Both the position numbers and the translations under genes were made by a program. The notes beneath the pieces are model-generated. The model saw nothing but the letters and a program-made list of their open reading frames with translations, was not told where the DNA came from and ran no database searches. Positions 1 to 9,356 of a stretch of 64,000 bases of DNA are shown piece after piece (position 1 is the stretch's first letter; each line of letters starts with the position of its first letter). The stretch comes from Chrysoperla carnea (Eukaryota; Arthropoda; Insecta; Neuroptera; Chrysopidae), in contig NC_058339.1 of assembly GCF_905475395.1 (NCBI RefSeq), forward strand, positions 49,857,172 to 49,921,171, written 5' to 3'.

Positions 1-509
1 TATACATTCAATTATATAAAAATAAATTACTAAACATGTAAAGTAAAATTAAAACTTACAAATACATCCATATAAAAATTAATGATAAAAACAAATAAAA
101 TGATAATACGAATGTAATACTAATTAATTTGAACTTTGTATTTAAAACACGATGCACTGCTTATTAATACTTTCCCAGTACATAAGTTATCATTAAATAG
201 CTGGTAAGAAATAGAGAAAAACTTTAAATTCGAAAATTTTTCTTCATAAATAATTAACAACTTTTGTTCAAAACATTTTTTTGTTCTTCACTTCCTCGTT
301 ATTTTTTTAACCAGTAAATCCAGCGCCGTTTTCGAGAACTCAAGAATGTAGTCTAATTCAGTACTGTCAAATGTATGTTAGAAACAGACAAAGTAGTTCT
401 ACCGAATAAAAATATTTTAGATTTTTAAAGGGGGGAGGGAGTTATATTGAAATTTGTCAAACCTATATTTAGCTTTTTGTACGATAGACCCATTATTTGG
501 AGTATCTAC
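1..509. other. Downstream flank of gene A, no gene seen
   Basis: AT-rich non-coding sequence. Positions 1-200 resemble stretches downstream of gene B (about 4970-5090 and 5400-5460) and gene C (about 8680-8760 and 9030-9190), including shared strings such as AAATAAATTACTAAACATGT. These look like the 3' flank carried along in the tandem duplications. No ORF, RNA gene or mobile element is recognised. Confidence 0.6.
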
Positions 510-896
510 CAGAAGGAGGGCTGAGTGACATTTTGGAGTAGTTATTTTAGGCACCTTGAAAACTAGTTTAATAATTCTTCTGCAATAGCTGAATACGAAG
601 TGAACCTGGTTGGCCTTTTAAAAATATTAATTTTTAATGGCAAAGATTGTTGTGTTCAAATTTCAAATTATCTCAAATATGTTTTTTGGATTTTTGGCAA
701 AATAAATTTTGTTTGAGGATATGATAATTTCAAAACGCCTCAAGAACATTTTTTTTTTCGGAAAAAAAAATATTTAGAAATTTGTGAGTTGGACCAATTT
801 CTCAACCTAGTTCACTTCGTGTTTAGCTATCGTAGAAGGAGTATTAGATAAGGTTTCAAAGTACTGATCCAAAATATTACTCAGCTCTTTTTTCTG
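510..896. mobile_element. Foldback MITE-like element
   Basis: The two ends are imperfect inverted copies over roughly 100 bp each. The left arm (about 510-610) contains GAATACGAAGTGAACCTGG and the right arm (about 794-896) contains its counterpart CTAGTTCACTTCGTGTTTAG. The outer ends also match (AGAAGGAGGGCTGAGTGACA against the reverse complement of TACTCAGCTCTTTTTTCTG). There is no coding capacity. It is a non-autonomous DNA element or hairpin lying just downstream of gene A. The superfamily is not identified. Confidence 0.6.
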
Positions 897-952
897 TGCT
901 GTATAAACACAAACTAGAAATATACATTATCCTGTGGATTCATGTTGTTGTT

Positions 953-3445
953 TTAGTATGTTAATTTATTATATCCCAAATAGATTGGTATTTTTTCCTC
1001 TTTTTCTTTATGATGCGTTCGTTTATGGGCTGCTATATTCTTATTAGATATAAAAGTCTTATCACAAATATCACAACTGTACGGTCTCTCACCTAAAATA
1101 AAATTAATAGTAGTTAATAATGATTTAAAATAATTTCAAATATTGTGACTTTTTTACAATTTTTTTCATAGTGTTTTTATTGATAAAAATGCGTAATTTT
1201 CGAGTTACAGACCTTCTACTCGACCTATATTTTCATAAAAAATTAACAAAAAGCATTTCTGTTTTTCATGAAAAAGGTCTATTAGTCCTTAGTCCGATAA
1301 ATGGATCGGGAGTCTGGGTTTGGAAATCACAAAATGTGAATTCTCATTCACTTTTTTATCACGATTTAAAGATCCGAAAACGTACGAAATATGATACGGA
1401 TTTTGACGAATGAAAAAACGTCATAGAGAAGTAAGAAAATTCGTTATCAACGAAAATAAAGATTATTTTATTGTTCTGGTAAAAAATTTGATTTGAAAAC
1501 CATATAATATTATAGTTTGGGCTTTTATAAACACTTTTTGACTATTGACATTTTTTATCTTACCTCATTATTTTCGAAATATAAGCGTTTAATAATAATA
1601 AATTTAAAGGATATTTATAAATTTTATCTAAAAAATATTTATATGTGCAAATAATAATATCTTACCAGTATGGGTTCGAACATGTATAATCATATTATGT
1701 TTTCTACCAAAACCCATATTACATATTTCACACACAAACGGTTTTTCGCCAGTATGAGAAAGCATATGAGATTTTAAATGTGTTTTAGAAAGAAAACTCT
1801 TGTCACATTCTGTACATGGAAACGGGCGTTCTCCTGTATGTTTTAGTTTATGTATTTTGTAGTTATCAGCGTGACTAAAACCTTTTCCACATTCTGTACA
1901 TAAATAAGGTTTTTCACCAGTATGTTTACGCATATGAATTCGATGCTCTGATGAAGACATAAATCTTTTAGAACAAACTGTACATTCGAATTTTCTAATA
2001 TTAAGATGATATTTCATGTGACGTGCCAATTTACTTGAATCTGCAAACCGTTTACCACATGACGCGCATACGTAAGGTGTTTCACCTAGATTAAAAAAAA
2101 TATAAAATGTAACTTTTTTTGAAAATTTGTTAGTTGCCACAAAATAATTACCTGTATGAATCCGCACAATATGGCGATTCCGATCCCCCGACATCGAAAA
2201 ACGTTGATCACAAACAGTACATTTATATGGTTTGTTAATCATATGTGTATCGAAATGTTGTTTTAAACTCTTCTCAGTTCTGAATGATTTTGAGCATTTA
2301 GGACAAATAAAATATTCAAATTTTTGATGTTTCAGCATATGAAGTTCTAAATCTGGTTCTAATTCAAAACGTCTTTTACATTTCGGACATGGTAATCCAG
2401 TTTCAGGAGTATCGTCATCTTTTTTCTCCTCTTCCTTCACTTCCACTTTCTTCTTTACCTTCTGTTTTGTAGGTTTTTTAGTACTTTTAGCATTTTTGAC
2501 ACCTTTACCTTTAGTTTTTTTAATTTTAGGAATGTCATCCCAATCGTCATCGTCATTAATTAAATCACTATTTTCTGTCTTTAGTTTCTTTTTTGAAGGT
2601 TTCTTTTTGACATCACTTGGTAAACTATTCTTTCCAGTTTTAGTCTTTGTACTTTCTAAGTTAATATTTTTCTTGGCTGAATCCAAAATATTTTTATCAT
2701 CGCTTGTGGTAGTTTCAGTAAAGCCTTCTACATTACTTAACGGTTTAACATTCATATAACTAAATTCACTGTTAGTTTTGAGTTTATTACTTTCATCGCA
2801 TGTATCGAAATTATCGTCGTTTATATTATAAGAATCTTCCGATTTAATATCAATGTCATTTGCGTCATCTTCAAGTTTAACAGGTGGTACCCCAAATTCT
2901 CTTAGTTGTAGTAGAATTTTTTGAGACACATCACATTGTTTTCTAAATTCAAACGCAGTATTTAGTTTGTTAATGCATTCAACGCAAATTAATTTTGGTA
3001 AATCATCCGTCATGTCAATCTAAAAATTTAACATAATAATTCTGTTAATATTTAAACAAAGATATTCGTGTCCAGTGTGTAGAAATAATAATGTCTTAGT
3101 GCAATGCACTAAGACACGCAGATTGAATTAGTTGGGTCGAATTAAGATAAGTTTTCGAGTGGATCCAACCAATCTAAGTTGTTGTTTTTTATGTAGTTAC
3201 GATCACACACTGAGTTTTACTTAAGTAAAATAAGACTTAAATCTATTTTGTACGCGTTTGTCTGAATCTGTGATATGAAATTAATCACATTTAATATTGA
3301 TTGTACTTACTTGTATTGAAGTACATTCCTTTAATAAATCTACAATACCAAAAATTCCTCGTAAGTTATCTTTTTCTAATAAACAAGTTCTGCAAATTTT
3401 TTGGAAATTTGCTTGTATATTTGATAATCGAATGTATTCATCCAT
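953..3445 (-). CDS. Gene A: ZAD-C2H2 zinc-finger protein, 9 fingers
   Basis: Predicted nuclear DNA-binding protein of about 520 residues. Coding exons are 3311-3445, 2152-3019, 1666-2085 and 953-1092 (introns 291, 66 and 573 bp, phases 0, 1, 1). The ZAD is split by intron 1: C18 and C21 (ICRTC) are in exon 1, C57 and C60 (ICVEC) in exon 2. In this family ZADs bind zinc and mediate dimerisation. Residues about 77-250 are an acidic then lysine-rich linker with likely nuclear localisation signals (KKKPSKKKLK, KKPTKQKVKKK). Three C2H2 fingers follow in exon 2, five in exon 3 (HTGEKP-type linkers) and one in exon 4. I chose the start at 3445 because it is the first Met before the ZAD and aligns with B. 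The Met at 3013 lies inside the ZAD and is not a start. Finger 5 has His where the core helix Leu is expected. The target is unknown. Confidence 0.88.
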
Positions 3446-3535
3446 TTCTTTATAAATTTGAATTTAGGTCTTTAAAAATTATAGCAAGTCCTTAATCCAT
3501 GAAAAACGAACGATACATATCAATAATCACATTGG
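3446..3535 (-). promoter_or_regulatory. Conserved proximal upstream block of gene A
   Basis: Just upstream of the start codon, positions about 3482-3514 read TAGCAAGTCCTTAATCCATG then AAAAACGAACGATA on the plus strand. Very similar strings lie upstream of B (7375-7411) and C (11986-12026). This is either a shared 5' leader/promoter or simply the edge of the duplicated unit. No TATA box or Inr was fixed. Confidence 0.35.
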
Positions 3536-4136
3536 GTGCATTCAAAATGTTCACCCTATAGAATTGGGCTTAGGAGAAAGGTGACTCCAATAATAGGGTA
3601 TTCTACTATATTTGAAAAAATACTTCAAAATGTTGATTTTGCTAATAAAAAGCCGCCAAAAATCTATTTCTGAAAAATACACACGCTTTCTTGCCAAAAA
3701 CTTAAATTAAATTTTAAACCTTTTTTAAACTGTCAAAAACGCGGGCATCCAATTTGATGACGTAATATCGGTATCATTACACGAAATAGCACAAATAAGT
3801 TTGACAGATATATTCATAGACATCTGATTATAATAAATATAAATACTTATTATCTATGTATATATTATACCCAGCTGCCTACACTGAACTAATTGATGAT
3901 GTATGGCTCATACCGATATGACAGCAAGGCTTGCCCTCGTTTTAGATCACGTGATATAGTTTAAAAAATACGATTTTTAATTTTAATATTTTAAAAGAAA
4001 AATGTGCTTTTATAACTCGAAATCAGAATATTTAGGTATATTTTTACATAAATTTTAATTTTTTTCAAATTTCATAATTTATTTTTGACTAACGATAATA
4101 CCCTATTTATAGGTGATAACAGTTTTGAATACACTA
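3536..4136. mobile_element. MITE-like element with about 28-bp inverted ends
   Basis: The left end (about 3536-3565, GTGCATTCAAAATGTTCACC) is matched in inverse by the right end (about 4107-4136, AGGTGATAACAGTTTTGAAT). TACCCTAT-type strings recur inside the ends. There is no ORF. It sits 90 bp upstream of gene A's start codon, directly beside the conserved upstream block. The target-site duplication is not clear. Confidence 0.5.
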
Positions 4137-4364
4137 TCGTATCAGTTTAAAAATTTTATGGGCTGATTTCTATTACGCACGATAGATTAAATAAATCTCG
4201 GTAGATTTAATATAGATATGTGTACTATTTTCGAATTCCTCCATATATAAGCACTTGTTTAAATTTTCAACTTTAGTTCATTATTCAGAAAAACCCGAGA
4301 TATAATAAGTCGGATCTTGCAGTCACGAATAGAATAATTATTAAGTTTGCATTCCTTTAATATT

Positions 4365-4406
4365 CCATTTATACGGTTGTTAATCATGTGTGTATCAAAA
4401 TGTTGT
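4365..4406 (-). pseudogene. Relic of a zinc-finger exon (cluster paralogue)
   Basis: About 42 bp on the minus strand match exon 2 of genes A and B across the end of one finger and the linker to the next (the region coding QHFDTHMIN in gene A). One base is missing in a run of T, so the frame is lost. The fragment stops exactly where a copy of repeat R begins at 4407. It suggests a further cluster member or partial duplicate once lay between A and B. The rest is not recognisable. Confidence 0.55.
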
Positions 4407-4634
4407 TATACCATGTATATGAAATATACTATTATACCATGTATATGAAATATACTAAGGTATTCTAAGTTTAGTCCCTAGTTTGCAACGCTTAAAAATA
4501 TTGATACTATGGACAAAATTTTGGTATAGGTGTTACCAAGTTATAGGTTAAGTTCGTAAATGAGCAACATAGGTCAATTGGGTCTTGGGTCCGTAGAACT
4601 TATCTTTTAAACCGCTAGAGATAAAAACGAACCC
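4407..4634 (+). repeat. Repeat R copy 1 (partial)
   Basis: Shares the characteristic order of repeat R: the palindromic end TATACCATGTATATGAAATA, then AACGCTTAAAAATATTGATA, AAAATTTTGGTATAGGTGTT and CAACATAGGTCAATTGGGTC. It ends early, in the ACCGCTAGAGATA block. The 26-bp palindromic end is duplicated in tandem (4407 and 4433). No coding capacity. Confidence 0.75.
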
Positions 4635-5501
4635 ATGTCTTCATCTGCCACGCTACGTAACATTTTCAGCAACCCTTCGCAAATATAAAGCTTTATAATT
4701 TTTAGATATAATAATAAAAATTTAAATAAAAGTATTAAAATAAAATTGAACTTGAAATGTCGTTTACTTATAGACTCCCCTCCTTCATTGTCACGTTAAG
4801 CAATACCACTCCATAGCTCTCTTGCAATGGCGTTTTTATGAGTTTTACGAAATTATCTATTTATATATAACAATTTCTTCGTACAAAACGAGAAGAACTT
4901 TTGTGCAGAATTTGTTTGCTTAAAAAAAAATAAAATTTGAATAAAACTATATTATCTAATATCGATACATTAAATTATATAAAAATAAATTACTAAACAT
5001 GTAAAATAAAAATAATATTTTAAACATTTCTAATACATAATTACAACTTACAAATACATACATTCAAAAATTAATGATAAAACTATGGAATCTCAACATC
5101 TCGAATTTCGAACAATCTCATATGGCTATTTGAATCAAAAAGTGTCCACAAAATAGCATTAAATAAAAGGGCTATAATGGCGCTAGTGTAGCGTAGAATA
5201 TGTATATCATGGACAAAGGGGAAGAAGGGATGGAGTGTAATTAATCCAGAAAGTGGGAGAGTATTCTAAAAATGTATTGTACAACTTTATACTCCGTCTC
5301 TACTTTTCCTATGACTATGATGTCTTGCTTGACACCAATGCCATCTGAATTTAATGTAATTTTAGGGTCACTTTTATAACACAGAGATTGTATTCCTTAT
5401 CTCTCTACATTCCATAGATAAAACAAACAAAATAATAATACGAACGTAATATTAATTATTATCAAACATTTGAATTCGTTAATATAACTCGGTTTGTTGG
5501 T
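4635..5501. other. Intergenic A/B, duplicated gene flank
   Basis: AT-rich sequence with no gene seen. Positions about 4967-5090 and 5400-5460 resemble positions 1-130 downstream of gene A, so this is the corresponding 3' flank of gene B. The part between (about 5090-5400) has no counterpart downstream of A and may be an insertion, but no terminal repeats were found. Confidence 0.45.
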
Positions 5502-7343
5502 TTAATATGTTAATTTATTATATCCCAAGTAAACTGGTATTTTTTCCTCTTTTTCTTTATGGTGCGTTCGTTTGTGGGCTGCTATATTCTTATTAGATAT
5601 AAAAGTCTTCTCACAAATATCGCAACTATACGGTCTTTCGCCTAAAATCAAATTAAATTTTTAGAATATATTCCGAAAATCCTTAAAAATAAATCTTACC
5701 AGTATGGGTTCGGACGTGTATAATCATATTATGTTTTCTATTAAAACCCATATCACATATTTCACACACAAATGGCTTCTCGCCTGTATGAGAAAGCATA
5801 TGAGATTTTAAATTTGTATTCGAAAGAAATCTCTTATCACATTCTGTACATGGAAACGGACGTTCTCCTGTATGTTTTAGTTTATGTCTTTTTAAGCCAT
5901 CCGAATGACTAAAACCTGTTCCACATTCTGTGCATAAATAAGGTTTTTCACCAGTATGTTGGCGCATATGAATTCGAAGCTCTGATGAAGTCATAAATGA
6001 CTTAGTGCAAACTGTACACACGAAATTTTTAATCATTAGATGATATTTCATATGACGAGACAGTTTACTTGAATCAGCAAAACGTTTACCGCATGTAGAA
6101 CAGACAAACGGTGTTTCACCTAGATTAAAAATATATAACTTTTACTTTATCGAAACATGTTTAAAATATAAATAATTACCTGTATGAATCCGTAAAACAT
6201 GCCGATTTCGATCAACTGACATTGCAAAACGTTGTTCACAAACAGTGCATTTATAGGGTTTGTTAATCATGTGTGAATTGAAATGTTGTTTCAAACTCTT
6301 CTCAGATCGGAACGACTTTGAGCATTTAGGACAAATAAAATATTCATACTTTTGATGTATCAGCATATGAATTCCTAAATCTACTTCCAATTCAAAACAT
6401 TTTTTACATTTGGGACATGGGAATCCACTTTCAGGATTATCATCAACTTTTTTTTCCTCCTCTTTCACTTCCACTTTCTTCTTTACCTTCTGTTTTGTAG
6501 GTTTTTTAGTACCTTTAGCATTTTTGACACCTTTACCTTTAGTTTTTTTAATTTTAGGAATGTCATCCCAATCGTCATCGTCATTAATTAAATCACTATT
6601 TTCTGTCTTTAGTTTCTTTTTTGAAGGTTTCTTTTTGACATCGCTTGGTAAACTATTCTTTCCAGTTTTAGTCTTTGTACTTTCTAAGTTATTATTTTTT
6701 TTCTTGGTAGAATCCAAAATACTTTTATCATCGCTTGTGGTAGTTTCACTAAAGCCATCTACATTACTAAACGGCTTAATATCACATGTATCGAAATTAT
6801 CGTCGTTTACATTATAAGAATCCTCGGATTTAATGTCGATTTCATTTGCGTCACTTTCAAGTTTGACAGGTGTTACTCCAAATTCTTTTAATTGTAGCAA
6901 AATTTTTTGGGACACATCACATTGTTTTCTAAATTCAAACGCAGTATTTAGTTTGTTAATACATTCAACGCAAATTAATTTTGGTAAATCATCCTCCATG
7001 TCAATCTAAATAATAAATATAAATTTATGTAAATAATACTCAACAAGGATATTCGTACACAATCGTGTATCTAGCTCAACGCATCTCATATGCCAAATTG
7101 AGTCGAATTAAGCGTGGTTTACGAGAGTTTCGAACCTAACACAAACTAAAGCTGTATAATTCGCTTGTGTACGAATATAACTACTTTTTTAATGTTTACT
7201 GTACTTACTTGTAGTGAAGTACATTCCTTTAGTAAGTCTAAAACACAAAAAATTGCTCGAGAGTTATCTTTTTCTAATAAACATGTTCTGCAAATTTTTT
7301 TGAAGTTTGCTTGTATATTTGATAATCGAATATATTCATCCAT
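5502..7343 (-). CDS. Gene B: ZAD-C2H2 zinc-finger protein, 9 fingers
   Basis: Closest paralogue of gene A, about 506 residues. Exons are 7209-7343, 6180-7005, 5700-6119 and 5502-5641 (introns 203, 60 and 58 bp, phases 0, 1, 1). ZAD cysteines C18, C21, C57 and C60 are all present. The linker lacks about 16 residues found in A after the DTCD motif. Its lysine-rich part (about residues 115-230) is almost identical to A, even in nucleotides. Finger layout is 3 + 5 + 1, with canonical TGEKP/TGERP linkers. Compared with A, exon-3 fingers differ mostly in or near the recognition helix (for example SHSDGLKRH against SHADNYKIH), so DNA targets probably differ. Intron 2 is a multiple of three but contains an in-frame stop, so retention would truncate. 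The start aligns exactly with A. Confidence 0.88.
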
Positions 7344-7415
7344 TCCGTTAAAAAGTTGCCTTTACTACTTAATTGTAACAAGCCCTTTTAACCCATGAAA
7401 AATCAACGAAACTCA
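7344..7415 (-). promoter_or_regulatory. Conserved proximal upstream block of gene B
   Basis: Positions about 7375-7411 (TAACAAGCCCTTTTAACCCA, then TGAAAAATCAACGA) match the equivalent positions upstream of A and C. The distance to the start codon is similar (about 30-40 bp). Probable 5' leader or promoter shared by duplication. The function is inferred only. Confidence 0.35.
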
Positions 7416-8297
7416 TCGGACGCACTCAGAATTTTAAACTTCAGAGGAGCAAATGATATTATTTAGTATCATAATTTGTAGTCGTATAATGAATGACCAA
7501 GGGATAAAAATTATTTTATACTATTTAGTTCACTAAAAGTTGATCATTTAAAAATTATTTTTTACATTACCTAGGTACGTGAATAAAAATGGTGAAATTT
7601 TTCCATATGGATATATAGCAAGAAAAACTTCTTATTATTCCTTCCCGTGTATAAAACTTGAACAATTCTTAGAAAGATATAGAATATCAACAAGAACAAG
7701 AAGGATATAGAATATCACTTTAAATTAAAAAGTTGATATTCATAAAAATCTAACAATTTTTGTTTAAAACATTTTTTTCGAAAAACTTTAGCTTTTGGAG
7801 GAAATGCAATTTGCAATATGTCATAATTGCATTTAATCGAAAGAAAATACGTTTAAAGTTTACATTTTCAATGTATAAAAATTATTAAATATACGACAAT
7901 GAATCAAAATAGGAAATATTCATGTATTTTTTTATTTAGTTTAAATTCATTGTTTGCACCGTTATAACAAAGTAAAAAATATAAATACTGCTTAAAAATG
8001 CTGTATTTATGTGTAAAAAATTTTTTTAAAATACATTATAATTTTGAGATATTTAAACGCAGTTTTTTGGCGCTCTCTGTTGATGACGTATAAATACGTG
8101 ATCTGTCAATTTTTGACAGTTCAATGTATAATTTGCACTTTAAAAAAATGAATTACAACATAGAATTTACACTCGTTATTATTAATTTTTCTTATTCAAA
8201 TTAAGATGAGCATTTCTGTGGGCTGTATTATACATTTTGTTAAAATATATCCCCTTAAGGACTCACAATAAAAATATTTAGTTAGATTATAAAATTA
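7416..8297. other. Intergenic B/C, no gene seen
   Basis: AT-rich. It contains a short direct duplication of GATATAGAATATCA around 7678-7715 and a small hairpin (CTGTCAATTTTTGACAG) near 8104. No ORF of note. Confidence 0.5.
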
Positions 8298-8356
8298 TTA
8301 ATTAGCTAGACCGGTTTCGATTGCTTTGGCAATCCTCTTCAGTAGCATTAATTTTT
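8298..8356 (-). ncRNA. Hammerhead-ribozyme-like motif (type I, short stem III)
   Basis: Read on the minus strand the order is GCTA, CTGAAGA, GGATTGC, CAAA, GCAATC, GAAA, CCGGTC, TAGC. This matches the hammerhead core CUGANGA / stem II / GAAA / stem III / NUH. Stem II is six perfect pairs closed by CAAA. Stem I is GCTA/TAGC, and beyond a TA bulge ATTAAT pairs with ATTAAT. Stem III is only the palindrome ACCGGT, as in hammerheads thought to work as dimers and described in Penelope-like and related retroelements. The predicted cleavage follows GTC. One extra G lies between CTGAAGA and stem II. No host element could be delimited around it. Confidence 0.5.
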
Positions 8357-9356
8357 CTAATAAAAAGCCGTAGAATAGTATAATTTAATGAAATACCATA
8401 TAAAATGTAAGTAATTTTAATATCATACAGTATGTCAACAAATTTAACAATCCCGTACTATGATGTCACGTCCGTATAAAAATTTGAGTTTCCGTTTTAG
8501 AAATTTTTAAATGTCCTCGCTGAAATTTGTACTTTTATTAATTATTTTTAAGTAATTAAAAAGATATTAATTACTATAAAAATAAAAAGTTACAAACCAT
8601 AAAAAATTAAAGTTACGGAAGAAAAATATTTGAACCAAATTTAAATTTCATGAATATTCCCTATTGAATGGTAACATTAAATGTAATTTAAACTACGTAT
8701 TTAAAACACCATGCACTGATTTTTAATTCTTCTGTAGTACATGTGAAATATCATTGAATTTTCATAAATATCACCGATCTCTATATTGAGATCGATCGTA
8801 AGAAATTTGACTTTAGAACTTAATAGTAACAATATTGTTTCGAAAAGTTAAAACTGGGCGGTTTCAGGATTTTAAACTTGAATAACATTAATCTTTAACA
8901 ATAAGGATAAGCTTGTCGTTTAAAAATTAATTTTTCGATGCTTGAGGATCAAAGTGTAAAATTTTGTTGAATTTGAAATTAATTTTAAAAACATTTAATT
9001 TTGAAATAAAACTATATTTTCTGGTATTAATATATCAATCGTATAAAAAATAAATTACTTAACATGTAATACAAAATTAATATTTTCAACATTTGTAACG
9101 CGTAACTTCAACTTACACGTACAAAACTTAACGACAACAAAAACAGAATGGTAATACGAACGTAATACTAATCAATTTGATCTTCGTAAAAACTTCTTCC
9201 TTAATCTTTCTGCAGTATGTGAAATTAATATCACTGAATAATCATCGTTATCATTCAGGCCTTAATTCTTTAATTAATACGATCTTTTAATACGAATTTT
9301 TTTAGTTCTTTTAATACAATGTCATTTGTTGTTTTATTGATTATTTTCCAAAAAAG
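8357..9356. other. Flank downstream of gene C, duplicated unit edge
   Basis: No gene seen. Positions about 8680-8760 and 9030-9190 resemble positions 1-200 downstream of gene A, including ACCATGCACTGATTTTTAAT-like and AATACGAACGTAATACTAAT strings. This marks the edge of the duplicated gene unit. Confidence 0.5.

Noticed and set aside
1171-1413. 80-codon plus-strand ORF
   Set aside because: Lies in intron 3 of gene A. No motif and no splice context.
2496-2759. Plus-strand open frame inside gene A exon 2
   Set aside because: Antisense shadow of the low-complexity lysine-rich linker. A similar shadow lies at 6410-6817 in gene B.
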